Source of the DNA: an uncultured Lachnospiraceae bacterium
GTDB lineage: Bacteria; Bacillota_A; Clostridia; Lachnospirales; Lachnospiraceae
DNA: 46,969 nt
Direction: 5' to 3'
Assembly: GCA_905207905.1 (NCBI GenBank)
Contig: CAJLNC010000009.1
Coordinates: 1-46,969 of the forward strand
Translations under genes and position numbers: made by a program
Notes under the pieces: generated by a model
Database searches by the model: none
Told to the model about the DNA's origin: nothing
Seen by the model: only the letters and a program-made list of their open reading frames with translations
In this document: positions 17,933 through 26,314 of the stretch, in pieces
Layout of the letters: each line of letters begins with the position of its first letter
How positions within the stretch are numbered: the first letter of the stretch is position 1

Positions 17933-18643
17933 ATGGCAATGCTTGAGATAAAGAATCTGGAAGTGTATTATGGCATGATACAGGCTATCAAGGGAGTTTC
18001 CTTTGAGGTGAACCAGGGAGAGATCATCGCCCTGATCGGAGCCAACGGAGCAGGAAAGACCACGATCCTGCACACTATCACCGGCCTTCTGGCCCCAAAA
18101 GGCGGTCAGGTGTTTTTTGAGGGACAGGATATCACAAAAGTGCCTGCCCACAAGATCGTGAGTCTGGGGATGGCTCACGTTCCGGAGGGACGAAGGGTGT
18201 TTGCCCAGCTTTCCGTCTATCAGAATCTGAAGATGGGAGCATACACCCGCACAGACAAAAATGAGATAGAGGCCACCCTGGAGAAGATTTATAAACGTTT
18301 TCCCAGGCTGGAGGAGCGAAAAAATCAAATGGCAGGGACGCTCTCGGGAGGGGAACAGCAGATGCTGGCTATGGGCAGGGCGCTGATGTCCAAACCCAAG
18401 ATCATTCTGATGGATGAGCCTTCTATGGGATTGTCCCCTATTCTGGTCAATGAGACGTTTGACATTATCCGCAGCGTAAATGAGGCAGGTACTACTGTGC
18501 TTTTAGTGGAGCAGAATGCGAAGAAGGCTTTGGCTATTGCAGACCGGGCCTATGTGCTGGAGACCGGGAAGATCGTAGCCTCCGGGGATGCAGGCAAGCT
18601 GATGGATGATCCTGCTATCAAGAAAGCATATCTTGGAGAATAG
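17933..18643 (+). CDS. livF: Branched-chain amino acid ABC transporter ATPase LivF
   Basis: This 236-residue ATPase has Walker A GANGAGKTT, the signature LSGGEQQMLAMGRAL, Walker B IILMDEPSMGLSP and the H-loop-equivalent LLVEQNAKKAL, with the Gln typical of LivF. It completes the high-affinity importer encoded by the five-gene operon. GGAGGAC precedes the ATG 15 bases after livG. Confidence 0.95.
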   Translation: MAMLEIKNLEVYYGMIQAIKGVSFEVNQGEIIALIGANGAGKTTILHTITGLLAPKGGQVFFEGQDITKVPAHKIVSLGMAHVPEGRRVFAQLSVYQNLKMGAYTRTDKNEIEATLEKIYKRFPRLEERKNQMAGTLSGGEQQMLAMGRALMSKPKIILMDEPSMGLSPILVNETFDIIRSVNEAGTTVLLVEQNAKKALAIADRAYVLETGKIVASGDAGKLMDDPAIKKAYLGE

Positions 18644-18664
18644 TAAAATTCAGGAGGGATATCT

Positions 18665-19309
18665 ATGGAAAAGGTAATTGTTACCATTGCCAGGCAGTAT
18701 GGAAGCGGCGGCAAGACCATCGGACAGATGCTGGCAAAGGATCTTGGGATCAAGGCTTACAGCCGGGAGATTTTAAAGCTGGCTTCCGAGGACAGTGGGA
18801 TCAATGAGACACTGTTTAATAAGGCAGATGAAAAACTGAAAAAAACCAGTCTGTTTGGAATTATGAAACGGGAGTATAAGGGGGAACTGATCCCGCCGGA
18901 GAGCGAGGACTTTACCTCCAATGCGAATCTGTTTAATTATCAGGCTAAGATCATTAAAAATCTGGCCCAGGAGGAGTCCTGTGTTATTATTGGCCGCTGC
19001 GGGGATTATGTGCTGAAAGGAAATCCCGATGTGGTCAGCGTGTTTGTCCACGCTTCGCCGGAGTACTGTAAGAAGCAGGCTATTGAGCGGGGAGCCTACA
19101 CGGGAAAGGATGTGGAAAAATTTATCCAGAAAACCGATAAATACCGTGCGGACTATTATCACTATTATACCGGTCAGGTGTGGAATGATGCCAGAAATTA
19201 TGACCTGTGCCTAAACAGCGAACGGTTGGGTTTTGAGGGCTGTGTGGAGGCCATCAAGGCATATATTAAAATCCGGTTTGGAGAGGAGCGTCTTGCGCCT
19301 TTCCTTTAG
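18665..19309 (+). CDS. Cytidylate-kinase-like family protein
   Basis: This 214-residue soluble protein starts with an ATP-binding loop, IARQYGSGGKTIGQMLAKDL, typical of the cytidylate kinase-like (Cytidylate_kin2) family common in Clostridia. The middle holds CVIIGRCGDYVL, where true kinases carry a nucleoside-contact segment, and a C-terminal stretch with DKYRADYYHYYTG. The real substrate of this branch is not established. CAGGAGGG precedes the ATG 21 bases after livF, so it may be transcribed with liv. Confidence 0.82.
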   Translation: MEKVIVTIARQYGSGGKTIGQMLAKDLGIKAYSREILKLASEDSGINETLFNKADEKLKKTSLFGIMKREYKGELIPPESEDFTSNANLFNYQAKIIKNLAQEESCVIIGRCGDYVLKGNPDVVSVFVHASPEYCKKQAIERGAYTGKDVEKFIQKTDKYRADYYHYYTGQVWNDARNYDLCLNSERLGFEGCVEAIKAYIKIRFGEERLAPFL

Positions 19310-19409
19310 AGATGGTAAAATAATTGCATCTGCCAGGAGCCAGCTTTGCAAAGGAGCAGCTCTAACAGGTGCAATTCGTTTGGGTAAAAGAAAAAGGAGA
19401 AAAGGCGCT

Positions 19410-19877
19410 ATGATGAAAAAACTTGCCATTGGAAATGATCATGTTGCAGTGGAGATGAAACTGGAATTAAAGCAGTATCTGGAAGAGAAGGGATACGAGG
19501 TGATCAATGTAGGAACGGACAGCCCGGAGAGTTTCAATTATCCCATCAGCGGCTATAAGGTAGCCAAGATGGTATCTTCCGGGGAAGTAGATGGAGGCAT
19601 TCTCATTTGCGGAACGGGAGTGGGGATCTCTCTGGCAGCCAATAAGGTGAAGGGAATCCGTGCCTGTGTCTGCAGTGAGCCCTACTCTGCCAGACTGTCA
19701 AAACAGCACAATAATTCCAATATCATTGCGTTTGGTGCCAGAGTGATCGGCATTGAGATGGCAAAGATGATTGTGGATGAATGGCTGAATGCAGAGTTTA
19801 TGGGCGGACGCCACCAGAAACGGGTGGATATGCTCATGGAGATCGAGGCGACTCAGGAACTGGAGGCAGCAAAATAG
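19410..19877 (+). CDS. rpiB: Ribose-5-phosphate isomerase B (RpiB/LacAB family)
   Basis: This 155-residue sugar-phosphate isomerase interconverts ribose-5-phosphate and ribulose-5-phosphate in the pentose phosphate pathway. Family features are NDHVAVEMK at the N-terminus, the catalytic Cys67 in LICGTGVGIS, and YSARLSKQHNNSNIIAFGAR with His100. The start was placed at 19410 (AAGGAGA at 19394-19400; ATGATG doublet). The open frame upstream to 19233 overlaps the previous gene and looks non-coding. RpiB and LacAB-type specificity cannot be fully separated by eye. Confidence 0.9.
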   Translation: MMKKLAIGNDHVAVEMKLELKQYLEEKGYEVINVGTDSPESFNYPISGYKVAKMVSSGEVDGGILICGTGVGISLAANKVKGIRACVCSEPYSARLSKQHNNSNIIAFGARVIGIEMAKMIVDEWLNAEFMGGRHQKRVDMLMEIEATQELEAAK

Positions 19878-19971
19878 CAGCGGGCCGGAGGTGTGCACCT
19901 GAGGAGCGCAGGGGCAGGGCTTTTGGTACCCTGATCCTGTTAAAAAATTAATACAAGTCTTAAAATCTCAT

Positions 19972-20034
19972 GACGGAAATACAGTGGAAACGGCTATTTT
20001 AGGCTGGAGATCTGTTGGATTTCCGTCTTTTTTT
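19972..20034 (+). terminator. Intrinsic terminator after rpiB
   Basis: GACGGAAAT at 19972-19980 pairs with ATTTCCGTC at 20019-20027, followed by seven T. It separates the liv/rpiB unit from the dehydrogenase gene. Confidence 0.8.
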
Positions 20035-20037
20035 GCA

Positions 20038-20119
20038 CAAAAATTTTTGGAATTGTTTTGTGATTCACGAAAATTCTAAAAAAGATTGGGATGGAAAAAT
20101 ATATTTGGTGGAAATTTCC
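20038..20119. promoter_or_regulatory. Three short palindromes upstream of the dehydrogenase promoter
   Basis: CAAAAATTTTTG (20038-20049), GTGATTCAC (20060-20068) and GGAAATTTCC (20110-20119) are perfect short palindromes in an A/T-rich stretch before the -35 box. GTGATTCAC recalls a redox-regulator half-site pair but its spacing does not fit a Rex box. They are candidate operator sites only. Confidence 0.35.
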
Positions 20120-20131
20120 TGCAAGCAAAGA

Positions 20132-20160
20132 TTGACAAAAATATAACGATAAAATATAAT
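20132..20160 (+). promoter_or_regulatory. Consensus sigma-A promoter of the LDH/MDH-type gene
   Basis: TTGACA at 20132-20137 and TATAAT at 20155-20160, separated by 17 bases, are a perfect consensus. This predicts strong expression. Confidence 0.92.
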
Positions 20161-20247
20161 TATAAATGCGTTCATACAAAGTAGTAGAGTAAGGAAGTTT
20201 AAAGTTAAAATTGTTAAAAAAATAACGGGAAGATGAAAGGAGATCAC

Positions 20248-21195
20248 ATGAGCAGTAAGATTACCATTATTGGGGCAGGAAGTGTTGGATCTACGATTGC
20301 CTATACCTTATCCCACGATGCCATTGCGTCAGAGATCGTTATGATTGATGTCAACAAGGAGAAGGTGCAGGGTGAGGTTATGGATATTGAGCAGGGTACC
20401 TGTTTCCGCAATCCCATTTCCATCATTGCAGGCGAGTATGAGGATGCCAGAGATTCAGATATTGTGATCATTACTTCCGGAATTGCCAGAAAACCGGGCC
20501 AGACCAGAATTGAGCTGACCAAGACAAATGTCGAGATTTTAAAGCAGATCACACCGGAGATTGTAAAAGTGGCTCCCAAGGCGCTTTACATTATTGTAAG
20601 CAATCCGGTGGATGTTCTCACCTATGTATTTACCAAGATTTCCGGACTTCCGGAGAATCAGGTGATTGGTTCCGGCACTATACTGGACACTGCCCGTCTC
20701 CGTTATCATCTGTCTGAACATTTTAAAGTGGCCCAGAAGAACATTCACGCCTATGTGTATGGAGAGCATGGAGATTCTTCCTTTGTACCCTGGAGCGGAG
20801 CCTACATCTCCGGCGTCAGCGTGGATGAATATTACAAACTGATGCAGAGCCTGGGAAAAGATGTAAAGCCTCTGGATAAGGAAGCCACTGCAGAGTATGT
20901 ACACAAATCCGGCGGCGTGGTGATTGCCAACAAGGGAGCTACCTTCTATGCGGTGTCTACCTCTGTCTGTCACCTGTGCGGAATTTTGCTTTCCGCATCG
21001 GATTCCATTGCTACGGTATCTTCTATGATGCATGGAGAGTATGGGATCGAGGATGTGTGCCTGAGCACACTGACTCTGGTAGGACCCAACGGTATCCAGG
21101 GCAAGGTACCCATGCGCATGAACCAGAAAGAGATCGAACAGTTACGAGCCAGCGCAGATGCGCTGAAGGCTGTGATTGCTCAGATTGACCTGTAA
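20248..21195 (+). CDS. LDH/MDH-family NAD-dependent 2-hydroxyacid dehydrogenase, malate-type specificity residue
   Basis: This 315-residue enzyme of the lactate/malate dehydrogenase superfamily has the Rossmann motif GAGSVGS (9-15), SNPVDVLTY, an active-site His in YGEHGDSS and the substrate-anchoring Arg in DTARLRYHL. By overall look it would be annotated L-lactate dehydrogenase. The specificity loop reads IARKPGQTR, however, with Arg81 where lactate enzymes have Gln102 (standard numbering); Arg there favours malate/oxaloacetate. The GATFYA segment is LDH-like, so the picture is mixed. The start at 20248 has AAAGGAG at 20237-20243. The earlier in-frame ATG at 20233 is less likely. The fumarate-handling genes downstream favour a malate role. 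Confidence 0.85.
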   Translation: MSSKITIIGAGSVGSTIAYTLSHDAIASEIVMIDVNKEKVQGEVMDIEQGTCFRNPISIIAGEYEDARDSDIVIITSGIARKPGQTRIELTKTNVEILKQITPEIVKVAPKALYIIVSNPVDVLTYVFTKISGLPENQVIGSGTILDTARLRYHLSEHFKVAQKNIHAYVYGEHGDSSFVPWSGAYISGVSVDEYYKLMQSLGKDVKPLDKEATAEYVHKSGGVVIANKGATFYAVSTSVCHLCGILLSASDSIATVSSMMHGEYGIEDVCLSTLTLVGPNGIQGKVPMRMNQKEIEQLRASADALKAVIAQIDL

Positions 21196-21530
21196 AGGGT
21201 TGATAAAAAATAAAAGTTTCGAGACGGCTGCCGGAAGGCTTTCTATTTGGCTGGTGCGGCAGATATGCCGGATAAATTCGGAACAGTTCTGTAAATGAAT
21301 AAGATTCCATATCGGAACGGATATTTAGAGAAGGGGTCTGCAGACTTCCTGCCTGAAGGTTTCTTTGGATGATTTCTTCCAGCGGAGATGAAGAGTTTTG
21401 GAGGAGAACGCCAAAGGAGCTGTCCGGGCAGCCTGTTTGCAGTCCCCTCAGTTATAGGTATCCGGGGCAGGCTCAGGGCATATACAGGGCAGGCTCTCAG
21501 ACAAAATATGCAGGAAGGATACATTAGTCT
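21196..21530 (+). other. Intergenic stretch before the hdr-flx operon
   Basis: These 335 bases hold no convincing gene. GGGCAGGCTC occurs twice (21465-21474 and 21487-21496, period 22). No clear terminator follows the dehydrogenase gene and no strong -35/-10 pair was found before hdrB, so the operon may be partly read through from the dehydrogenase promoter. AGGAAGG at 21512-21518 is the hdrB ribosome site, with a longish spacer. Confidence 0.4.
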
Positions 21531-22508
21531 ATGAAGTATAGTTATTATCCAGGGTGTACCCTGAGAACGAAGGCCCAGAAGCTGGACGCCTACGCAAGAG
21601 CCAGTGCAGCGGCGCTGGGCTTTGAACTGGAGGAGATACTGGAATGGCAGTGCTGCGGAGGGGTATATCCGCTGGGCAGCGATGAGATTGCCACGAAACT
21701 TTCTTCCGTCCGGGCATTGAATCATGCGAAAGAGGAAGGACAGGATCTGGTAACGCTTTGCTCCGCCTGTCATCATGTGATCAAGCGGGTCAATGATGAT
21801 ATGAAGCATGTGGAGGATATCCGCACCAGGGCAAACAATTATATGAAGCTTTCAGAGCCTTATGAAGGGGAGACTACGGTACTTCATTTTCTGGAGGTAC
21901 TGCGGGACCGGGTAGGCTTTGATGTTTTAAAAGAGAAAGTGACAAAGCCTCTTACCGGAAAAAAGATTGGCGCCTACTATGGTTGTCTGCTCCTTCGGCC
22001 CAGCAAGATCCTGGCCTTTGATGATCCGGAAAATCCAAGGATCCTGGAGGATTTTATTCGGGCGATTGGGGCGGAGCCGGTGGTTTACCCTTACCGCAAC
22101 GAGTGCTGCGGCGGCTACATCTCTCTGAAAGAAAAGCAGATGGCAAAAAATATGTGTGAGACCATCGCGGAGAGCGCGAAAGGATTTGGAGCAGAGCTTC
22201 TCATTACCGCCTGTCCCCTGTGTATGTATAATCTGAACAAGAGTGCTGGGGAAAAGCTTCCGGTGCTTTACTTTACAGAGCTTTTGGCAGAGGCTCTTGG
22301 GGTAAAGGAGCAGGTGGATGCAGAGCTTGCCAAAAAGGAAGCAGTTTATCAGAAACAGACCGGAGATGGCTGTAAGTGCCGGGGAAAGCTGGAGAAGCCG
22401 GGAGATGATGGGAGAGAAGAAGGACGGATGGAAAAACAGGACGGCGGCAACAGCGAAAATAAAAAAGAACCAGAGAAAATATGTGAGGAAGGAGGCAGGA
22501 TGTTATGA
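21531..22508 (+). CDS. hdrB: Heterodisulfide reductase subunit B-like (CCG-domain) protein
   Basis: This 325-residue protein has two complete CCG domains: Cys9, Cys41-42, Cys77/80 and Cys152, Cys192-193, Cys228/231. These bind the noncubane [4Fe-4S] clusters that reduce disulfides in methanogen HdrB. In bacteria the same domain appears in Hdr-Flx complexes, in the SdhE/MfrE subunits of unusual succinate/fumarate enzymes, and in TfrB. Residues after about 265 form a charged, low-complexity tail rich in Lys, Glu and Gly not expected in the family. It is the first gene of the Hdr-Flx operon and overlaps hdrC by 4 bases. Confidence 0.9.
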   Translation: MKYSYYPGCTLRTKAQKLDAYARASAAALGFELEEILEWQCCGGVYPLGSDEIATKLSSVRALNHAKEEGQDLVTLCSACHHVIKRVNDDMKHVEDIRTRANNYMKLSEPYEGETTVLHFLEVLRDRVGFDVLKEKVTKPLTGKKIGAYYGCLLLRPSKILAFDDPENPRILEDFIRAIGAEPVVYPYRNECCGGYISLKEKQMAKNMCETIAESAKGFGAELLITACPLCMYNLNKSAGEKLPVLYFTELLAEALGVKEQVDAELAKKEAVYQKQTGDGCKCRGKLEKPGDDGREEGRMEKQDGGNSENKKEPEKICEEGGRML

Positions 22509-22894
22509 ACAGTAAGAAGAGACAGGCCGAGATGATACAGGAAATTAGCGGTGTGAACCCGCTAAAGTGCATGAAGTGCGGCAAATGCTCTGCCACCTGC
22601 CCCTCCTTTGATGAGATGGATATTAAGCCTCACCAGTTTGTATCCTATGTGATCAACGAGGATGTGGAGGCGCTGATGAATTCCAAGTCCCTCTGGAAAT
22701 GCCTCTCCTGCTTTGCCTGCGTGGAGCGGTGTCCCAGGGATGTAAAACCTGGAAAGCTCATTGACGCGGCAAGACAGATGGTGGTGCGTCAGCGGGGAGA
22801 GGGGTATTTAAGTCCGGATGAGATACCGGAGCTTCTTGACCCGGAGCTTCCCCAGCAGCTGCTGGTTAGTGCATTCAGAAGATACAGGAGGTGA
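22505..22894 (+). CDS. hdrC: Heterodisulfide reductase subunit C-like 4Fe-4S protein
   Basis: This 129-residue ferredoxin-type protein has two [4Fe-4S] motifs, Cys22/25/28/32 and Cys66/69/72/76. It is the wire between HdrA and the CCG subunit HdrB. The length and arrangement match HdrC. It overlaps hdrB (ATGA) and ends within the ribosome-site/start region of hdrA, so translation is probably coupled. Confidence 0.9.
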   Translation: MNSKKRQAEMIQEISGVNPLKCMKCGKCSATCPSFDEMDIKPHQFVSYVINEDVEALMNSKSLWKCLSCFACVERCPRDVKPGKLIDAARQMVVRQRGEGYLSPDEIPELLDPELPQQLLVSAFRRYRR

Positions 22895-22899
22895 GCCTT

Positions 22900-24888
22900 T
22901 TGCAGAGAATAGGCGTATTTGTCTGTCATTGTGGCAGCAACATTGCAGCAACGGTGGACGTAAAGAAAGTAGTTGAGATGGCTCTCATGGAGCCGGGAGT
23001 AGTTCATGCGGAGGACTACCAGTATATGTGTTCTGAGGCCGGCCAGGCGAAGATCGGAGCGGCTATTGCCAAGAAAGGCCTTACCGGGCTGGTGGTCTGC
23101 TCCTGCTCCCCCAGAATGCATGAGACCACTTTCCGCAAGGCAGCAGAGCGGGCGGGCTTAAACCCTTACATGGTGGAGATTGCCAATATTCGTGAACACT
23201 GTTCCTGGATACATAAAGATATGGAAGAGGCCACCAAAAAGGCGGTGATTCTGATGCGGGCCGCTGTGGCTAAGGTGAATTTGAACACGCCTCTTCAGCC
23301 GGGAGAGAGCCGGGTGACCAAGCGGGCATTGGTGATTGGGGGCGGGATTGCCGGGATTCAAACCGCTTTGGATATTGCGGATGCAGGCTATGAAGTGGAT
23401 ATTGTGGAGAAAACACCCAGCATCGGAGGAAGGATGTCCCAGCTGGATAAGACCTTCCCAACTCTGGACTGTTCTGCCTGTATCCTGACACCTAAGATGG
23501 TAGAGGCGGCAGCCCATGAAAAGATCACCATCTACACCTACAGTGAGGTGGAAAAAGTTTCTGGTTTTGTGGGAGATTTTACTGTGGATATCCGAAAAAA
23601 AGCCAGAAGCGTAGATATGAATAAGTGTACCGGCTGCGGTGTTTGCCAGGAAAAGTGTCCTTCCAAGAAAGCCCCCAGCGAGTTTAACAGAGGATTAAAT
23701 AACAGAAGCGCCATCTATACCCCCTTTGCTCAGGCAATCCCCAATGTGCCGGTGATTGACCGGGAGCACTGCATCAAGTTTCAGACCGGAAAGTGCGGCG
23801 TGTGCGCCAAGGTCTGTCAGGCAGGAGCCATTGATTATGAACAGAAGGATGAGATCATCACCCAGAAATACGGCGCCATTGTAGTGGCCACCGGATTTGA
23901 TGTGATCAAGCTGGATCAGTATGACGAATACGCCTACAATCAGAGCAAAGATGTGATCACTTCCCTGGAACTGGAGCGGATTATGAATGCGGCAGGCCCT
24001 ACTAAAGGACATTTGGAGCGTCTCTCCGATGGAAAAGCGCCCAAGGAGATGGTGTTTATCCAGTGCGTAGGCAGCCGCTGCGATGACAGCCGGGGGAAGA
24101 GCTACTGTTCCAAGATTTGCTGTATGTACACGGCCAAGCACGCTATGCTGATCCGGGATAAATATCCGGATGTGAATGTGACGGTCTTTTATATTGATGT
24201 GCGTACTCCGGGAAAGAATTTCGATGAATTTTACCGCAGAGCAGTGGAGCAGTACGGAGTCAATTATATTAAGGGGCAGGTGGGAAAGGTATCCCCACAG
24301 CCCAATGGAAAGCTGCTGGTGCAGGCCTCTGACCTTTTGGATAACCGGCAGATCAAGATGGAGGCAGATATGGTGGTTCTGGCGGCGGCCATTGAGCCAA
24401 ATCCGGATGTGAGAAAGATCGCCACCATGCTCACTGCCAGCATTGATACCAACAATTTCCTGACAGAGGCCCATGCAAAGCTAAGACCTGTGGAGTCCCC
24501 CACAGCCGGTATTTTCTTGTCCGGTGTGTGCCAGGGGCCAAAGGATATTCCGGAGACGGTAGCACAGGCAGGAGCTGCGGCAGTAAAGGCCATCGGCCTT
24601 CTGGCCAAGGATAAGCTACTGACCAATCCCTGTACGGCTCACTCCGATGAGCTTTTGTGCAATGGCTGTTCCACCTGTGCCAATGTTTGTCCCTACGGAG
24701 CCATTACCTATGAAAACCGTCAGGTGAACGATCATGGAATTCGGGAGGAGCGCCGCATCGCAGTGGTGAATGATGCGCTCTGTCAGGGCTGCGGCGCCTG
24801 TACCGTTGCCTGCCCGTCCGGTGCTATGGATCTTCAGGGCTTCTCTAACAGACAGATTATTGCGGAGGTGGATGCGATATGCCGATGA
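22900..24888 (+). CDS. hdrA: Heterodisulfide reductase subunit A-like flavoprotein (electron-bifurcating type)
   Basis: This FAD iron-sulfur hub of the Hdr complex has about 662 residues. It has an N-terminal domain (VCHCGSN, VVCSCSPRMHE), a thioredoxin-reductase-like FAD domain with GGGIAG at 147-152, an inserted ferredoxin region (Cys243/246/249/253; Cys291/299/302/306) and a C-terminal two-cluster ferredoxin (CNGCSTCANVC, CQGCGACTVAC). HdrA is the site of flavin-based electron bifurcation in methanogens. I prefer the TTG start at 22900 because AGGAGGTGAG (22886-22895) is correctly spaced for it. The GTG at 22891 lies inside that ribosome site. Confidence 0.92.
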   Translation: MQRIGVFVCHCGSNIAATVDVKKVVEMALMEPGVVHAEDYQYMCSEAGQAKIGAAIAKKGLTGLVVCSCSPRMHETTFRKAAERAGLNPYMVEIANIREHCSWIHKDMEEATKKAVILMRAAVAKVNLNTPLQPGESRVTKRALVIGGGIAGIQTALDIADAGYEVDIVEKTPSIGGRMSQLDKTFPTLDCSACILTPKMVEAAAHEKITIYTYSEVEKVSGFVGDFTVDIRKKARSVDMNKCTGCGVCQEKCPSKKAPSEFNRGLNNRSAIYTPFAQAIPNVPVIDREHCIKFQTGKCGVCAKVCQAGAIDYEQKDEIITQKYGAIVVATGFDVIKLDQYDEYAYNQSKDVITSLELERIMNAAGPTKGHLERLSDGKAPKEMVFIQCVGSRCDDSRGKSYCSKICCMYTAKHAMLIRDKYPDVNVTVFYIDVRTPGKNFDEFYRRAVEQYGVNYIKGQVGKVSPQPNGKLLVQASDLLDNRQIKMEADMVVLAAAIEPNPDVRKIATMLTASIDTNNFLTEAHAKLRPVESPTAGIFLSGVCQGPKDIPETVAQAGAAAVKAIGLLAKDKLLTNPCTAHSDELLCNGCSTCANVCPYGAITYENRQVNDHGIREERRIAVVNDALCQGCGACTVACPSGAMDLQGFSNRQIIAEVDAICR

Positions 24889-25349
24889 TGGAAGAAAAAA
24901 ATACAGCCATGGAAACGGAAAACGGCGAATTCCGCCCCAAGATCGTGGCTTTTTGCTGCAACTGGTGCAGCTATGCGGGAGCGGACCTGGCAGGAAGCAG
25001 CCGTCTGGGCTATCCGGCGGATGTAAAGATCATCCGGGTTCCCTGTTCCTGTCGGGTGAATCCCATGTTTATCTTAAGAGCTTTTGAGAAGGGAGCGGAC
25101 GGGGTGATCCTCTGCGGCTGCCATCCGGGAGATTGCCATTACAGCACCGGAAACTTTTATGCAAGAAGGCGTATGACACTGCTGTTTTCCATGCTGGATT
25201 TCATTGGTGTGGAAAACGGGCGTACCCGTGTGGAATGGGTATCTGCTGCTGAGGGTGTGAAATTTTCCACTACTATGAATGAGTTTGTGGAAAAGATTCG
25301 TTCTCTGGGCAAGAACGTAAGATTGGAGGATTTAAGATGCAGGAGCTGA
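24879..25349 (+). CDS. flxD: FlxD/MvhD-type iron-sulfur subunit
   Basis: This 156-residue protein of the MvhD (methyl-viologen hydrogenase delta) family passes electrons from a partner module into HdrA. Conserved features are FCCNWCSYAGADLAGSSR, VPCSCRVNP and CGCHPGDCHY, which hold the Cys ligands of its cluster. In FlxABCD-HdrABC systems this subunit connects the NADH-oxidising Flx part to HdrA. Its start overlaps hdrA by 10 bases and has GGAGGTG at 24864-24870. No hydrogenase large or small subunit is present, so H2 is not the donor. Confidence 0.9.
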   Translation: MPMMEEKNTAMETENGEFRPKIVAFCCNWCSYAGADLAGSSRLGYPADVKIIRVPCSCRVNPMFILRAFEKGADGVILCGCHPGDCHYSTGNFYARRRMTLLFSMLDFIGVENGRTRVEWVSAAEGVKFSTTMNEFVEKIRSLGKNVRLEDLRCRS

Positions 25350-26311
25350 TCAAAAGGGCAAAAGAACTGCTGGCGGACGGAACGGTAGTCCGGGTGCTGG
25401 GCTGGAAAGCCGGAGACCTGCCTTACAATCCGGAACCGGCTTACTTTGAAAGCGAGGATGCTCTGAAGGAATTTGTGTACAACGGTTTCTGCGGAGCGAA
25501 TTTAAGCAAATATATGATAGAAGCCTCCAAACTGGAGGGAAAGACTTTGGTATTTTTAAAACCCTGCGATACCTACAGCTTTAACCAGCTGATTAAGGAA
25601 CACCGGGTGGATCGGGAAAAGGCCTACATCATCGGTGTGGGCTGCAAGGGAAAGCTGGATATCGAGAAGATCAAAGCCCGGGGCATCAAGGGAATTCAGA
25701 GCATTGCCGGGGCTGAGCTTACAGATCCCTGCGAGACCCTTACCATTCAGACCTTGTACGGGGAAAAGACCTGCGCTTACGCAGATGGAATGCTGGAGCG
25801 CTGCCATGTGTGCAAGGGCAAGGAACATAAAATTTACGACGAATTAATAGGGGATTCCAAGGATACCAAGGATGCAGACCGGTTTGCGTTAGTTGAGCAG
25901 ATCGAGGCCATGAGTCCCCAGGAAAAATTTGCCTTTTTCCAGAAAGAGCTGAGCAAATGCATCCGCTGCAATGCCTGCCGCAATGTGTGCCCGGCCTGCA
26001 GCTGCCGCAAATGCGTTTTTGACAGCAACAAATTTGACAGTGCCCAGAAGGCAAATGCGGATTCCTTTGAGGAAAAAATGTTTCACATTATCCGGGCCTT
26101 CCATGTGGCCGGGCGGTGTACGGACTGCGGAGAGTGCAGCAGAGTCTGTCCCCAGGGGATCCCGCTGCATCTGTTTAACCGGAAATTTATCAAGGACATT
26201 GATACCTTTTACGGAGAGTTTCAGGCCGGAGAGGACAGCACCTCCAACGGTCCTCTTACCAGCTATACTATGGAGGATGTGGAGCCTGGCATTGTAGGAG
26301 AAAGGGGATAA
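25337..26311 (+). CDS. flxC: FlxC-type 4Fe-4S protein
   Basis: This 324-residue protein has an N-terminal FrhB-like domain (VFLKPCDTYSFNQLI, GVGCKGKLD), a mid CHVCKG, and two C-terminal [4Fe-4S] motifs (CIRCNACRNVCPACSC, CTDCGECSRVCPQGIPLHLF). This matches FlxC of the Hdr-associated flavin oxidoreductase set. It overlaps flxD by 13 bases and precedes flxB by 3. It is probably an electron-wire subunit between FlxAB and FlxD. Confidence 0.82.
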   Translation: MQELIKRAKELLADGTVVRVLGWKAGDLPYNPEPAYFESEDALKEFVYNGFCGANLSKYMIEASKLEGKTLVFLKPCDTYSFNQLIKEHRVDREKAYIIGVGCKGKLDIEKIKARGIKGIQSIAGAELTDPCETLTIQTLYGEKTCAYADGMLERCHVCKGKEHKIYDELIGDSKDTKDADRFALVEQIEAMSPQEKFAFFQKELSKCIRCNACRNVCPACSCRKCVFDSNKFDSAQKANADSFEEKMFHIIRAFHVAGRCTDCGECSRVCPQGIPLHLFNRKFIKDIDTFYGEFQAGEDSTSNGPLTSYTMEDVEPGIVGERG

Positions 26312-26314
26312 GTC

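Noticed and set aside
20038..20119. Rex redox-sensor operator before the dehydrogenase gene
   Set aside because: GTGATTCAC has only one base between half-sites, while Rex boxes (TTGTGA-n6-TCACAA) need six, so only unspecified palindromes are reported.
24879..25349. Part of a hydrogenase (MvhD with H2-oxidising subunits)
   Set aside because: No hydrogenase large or small subunit lies nearby, and the adjacent FlxA/B/C-type genes point to NADH as donor instead.
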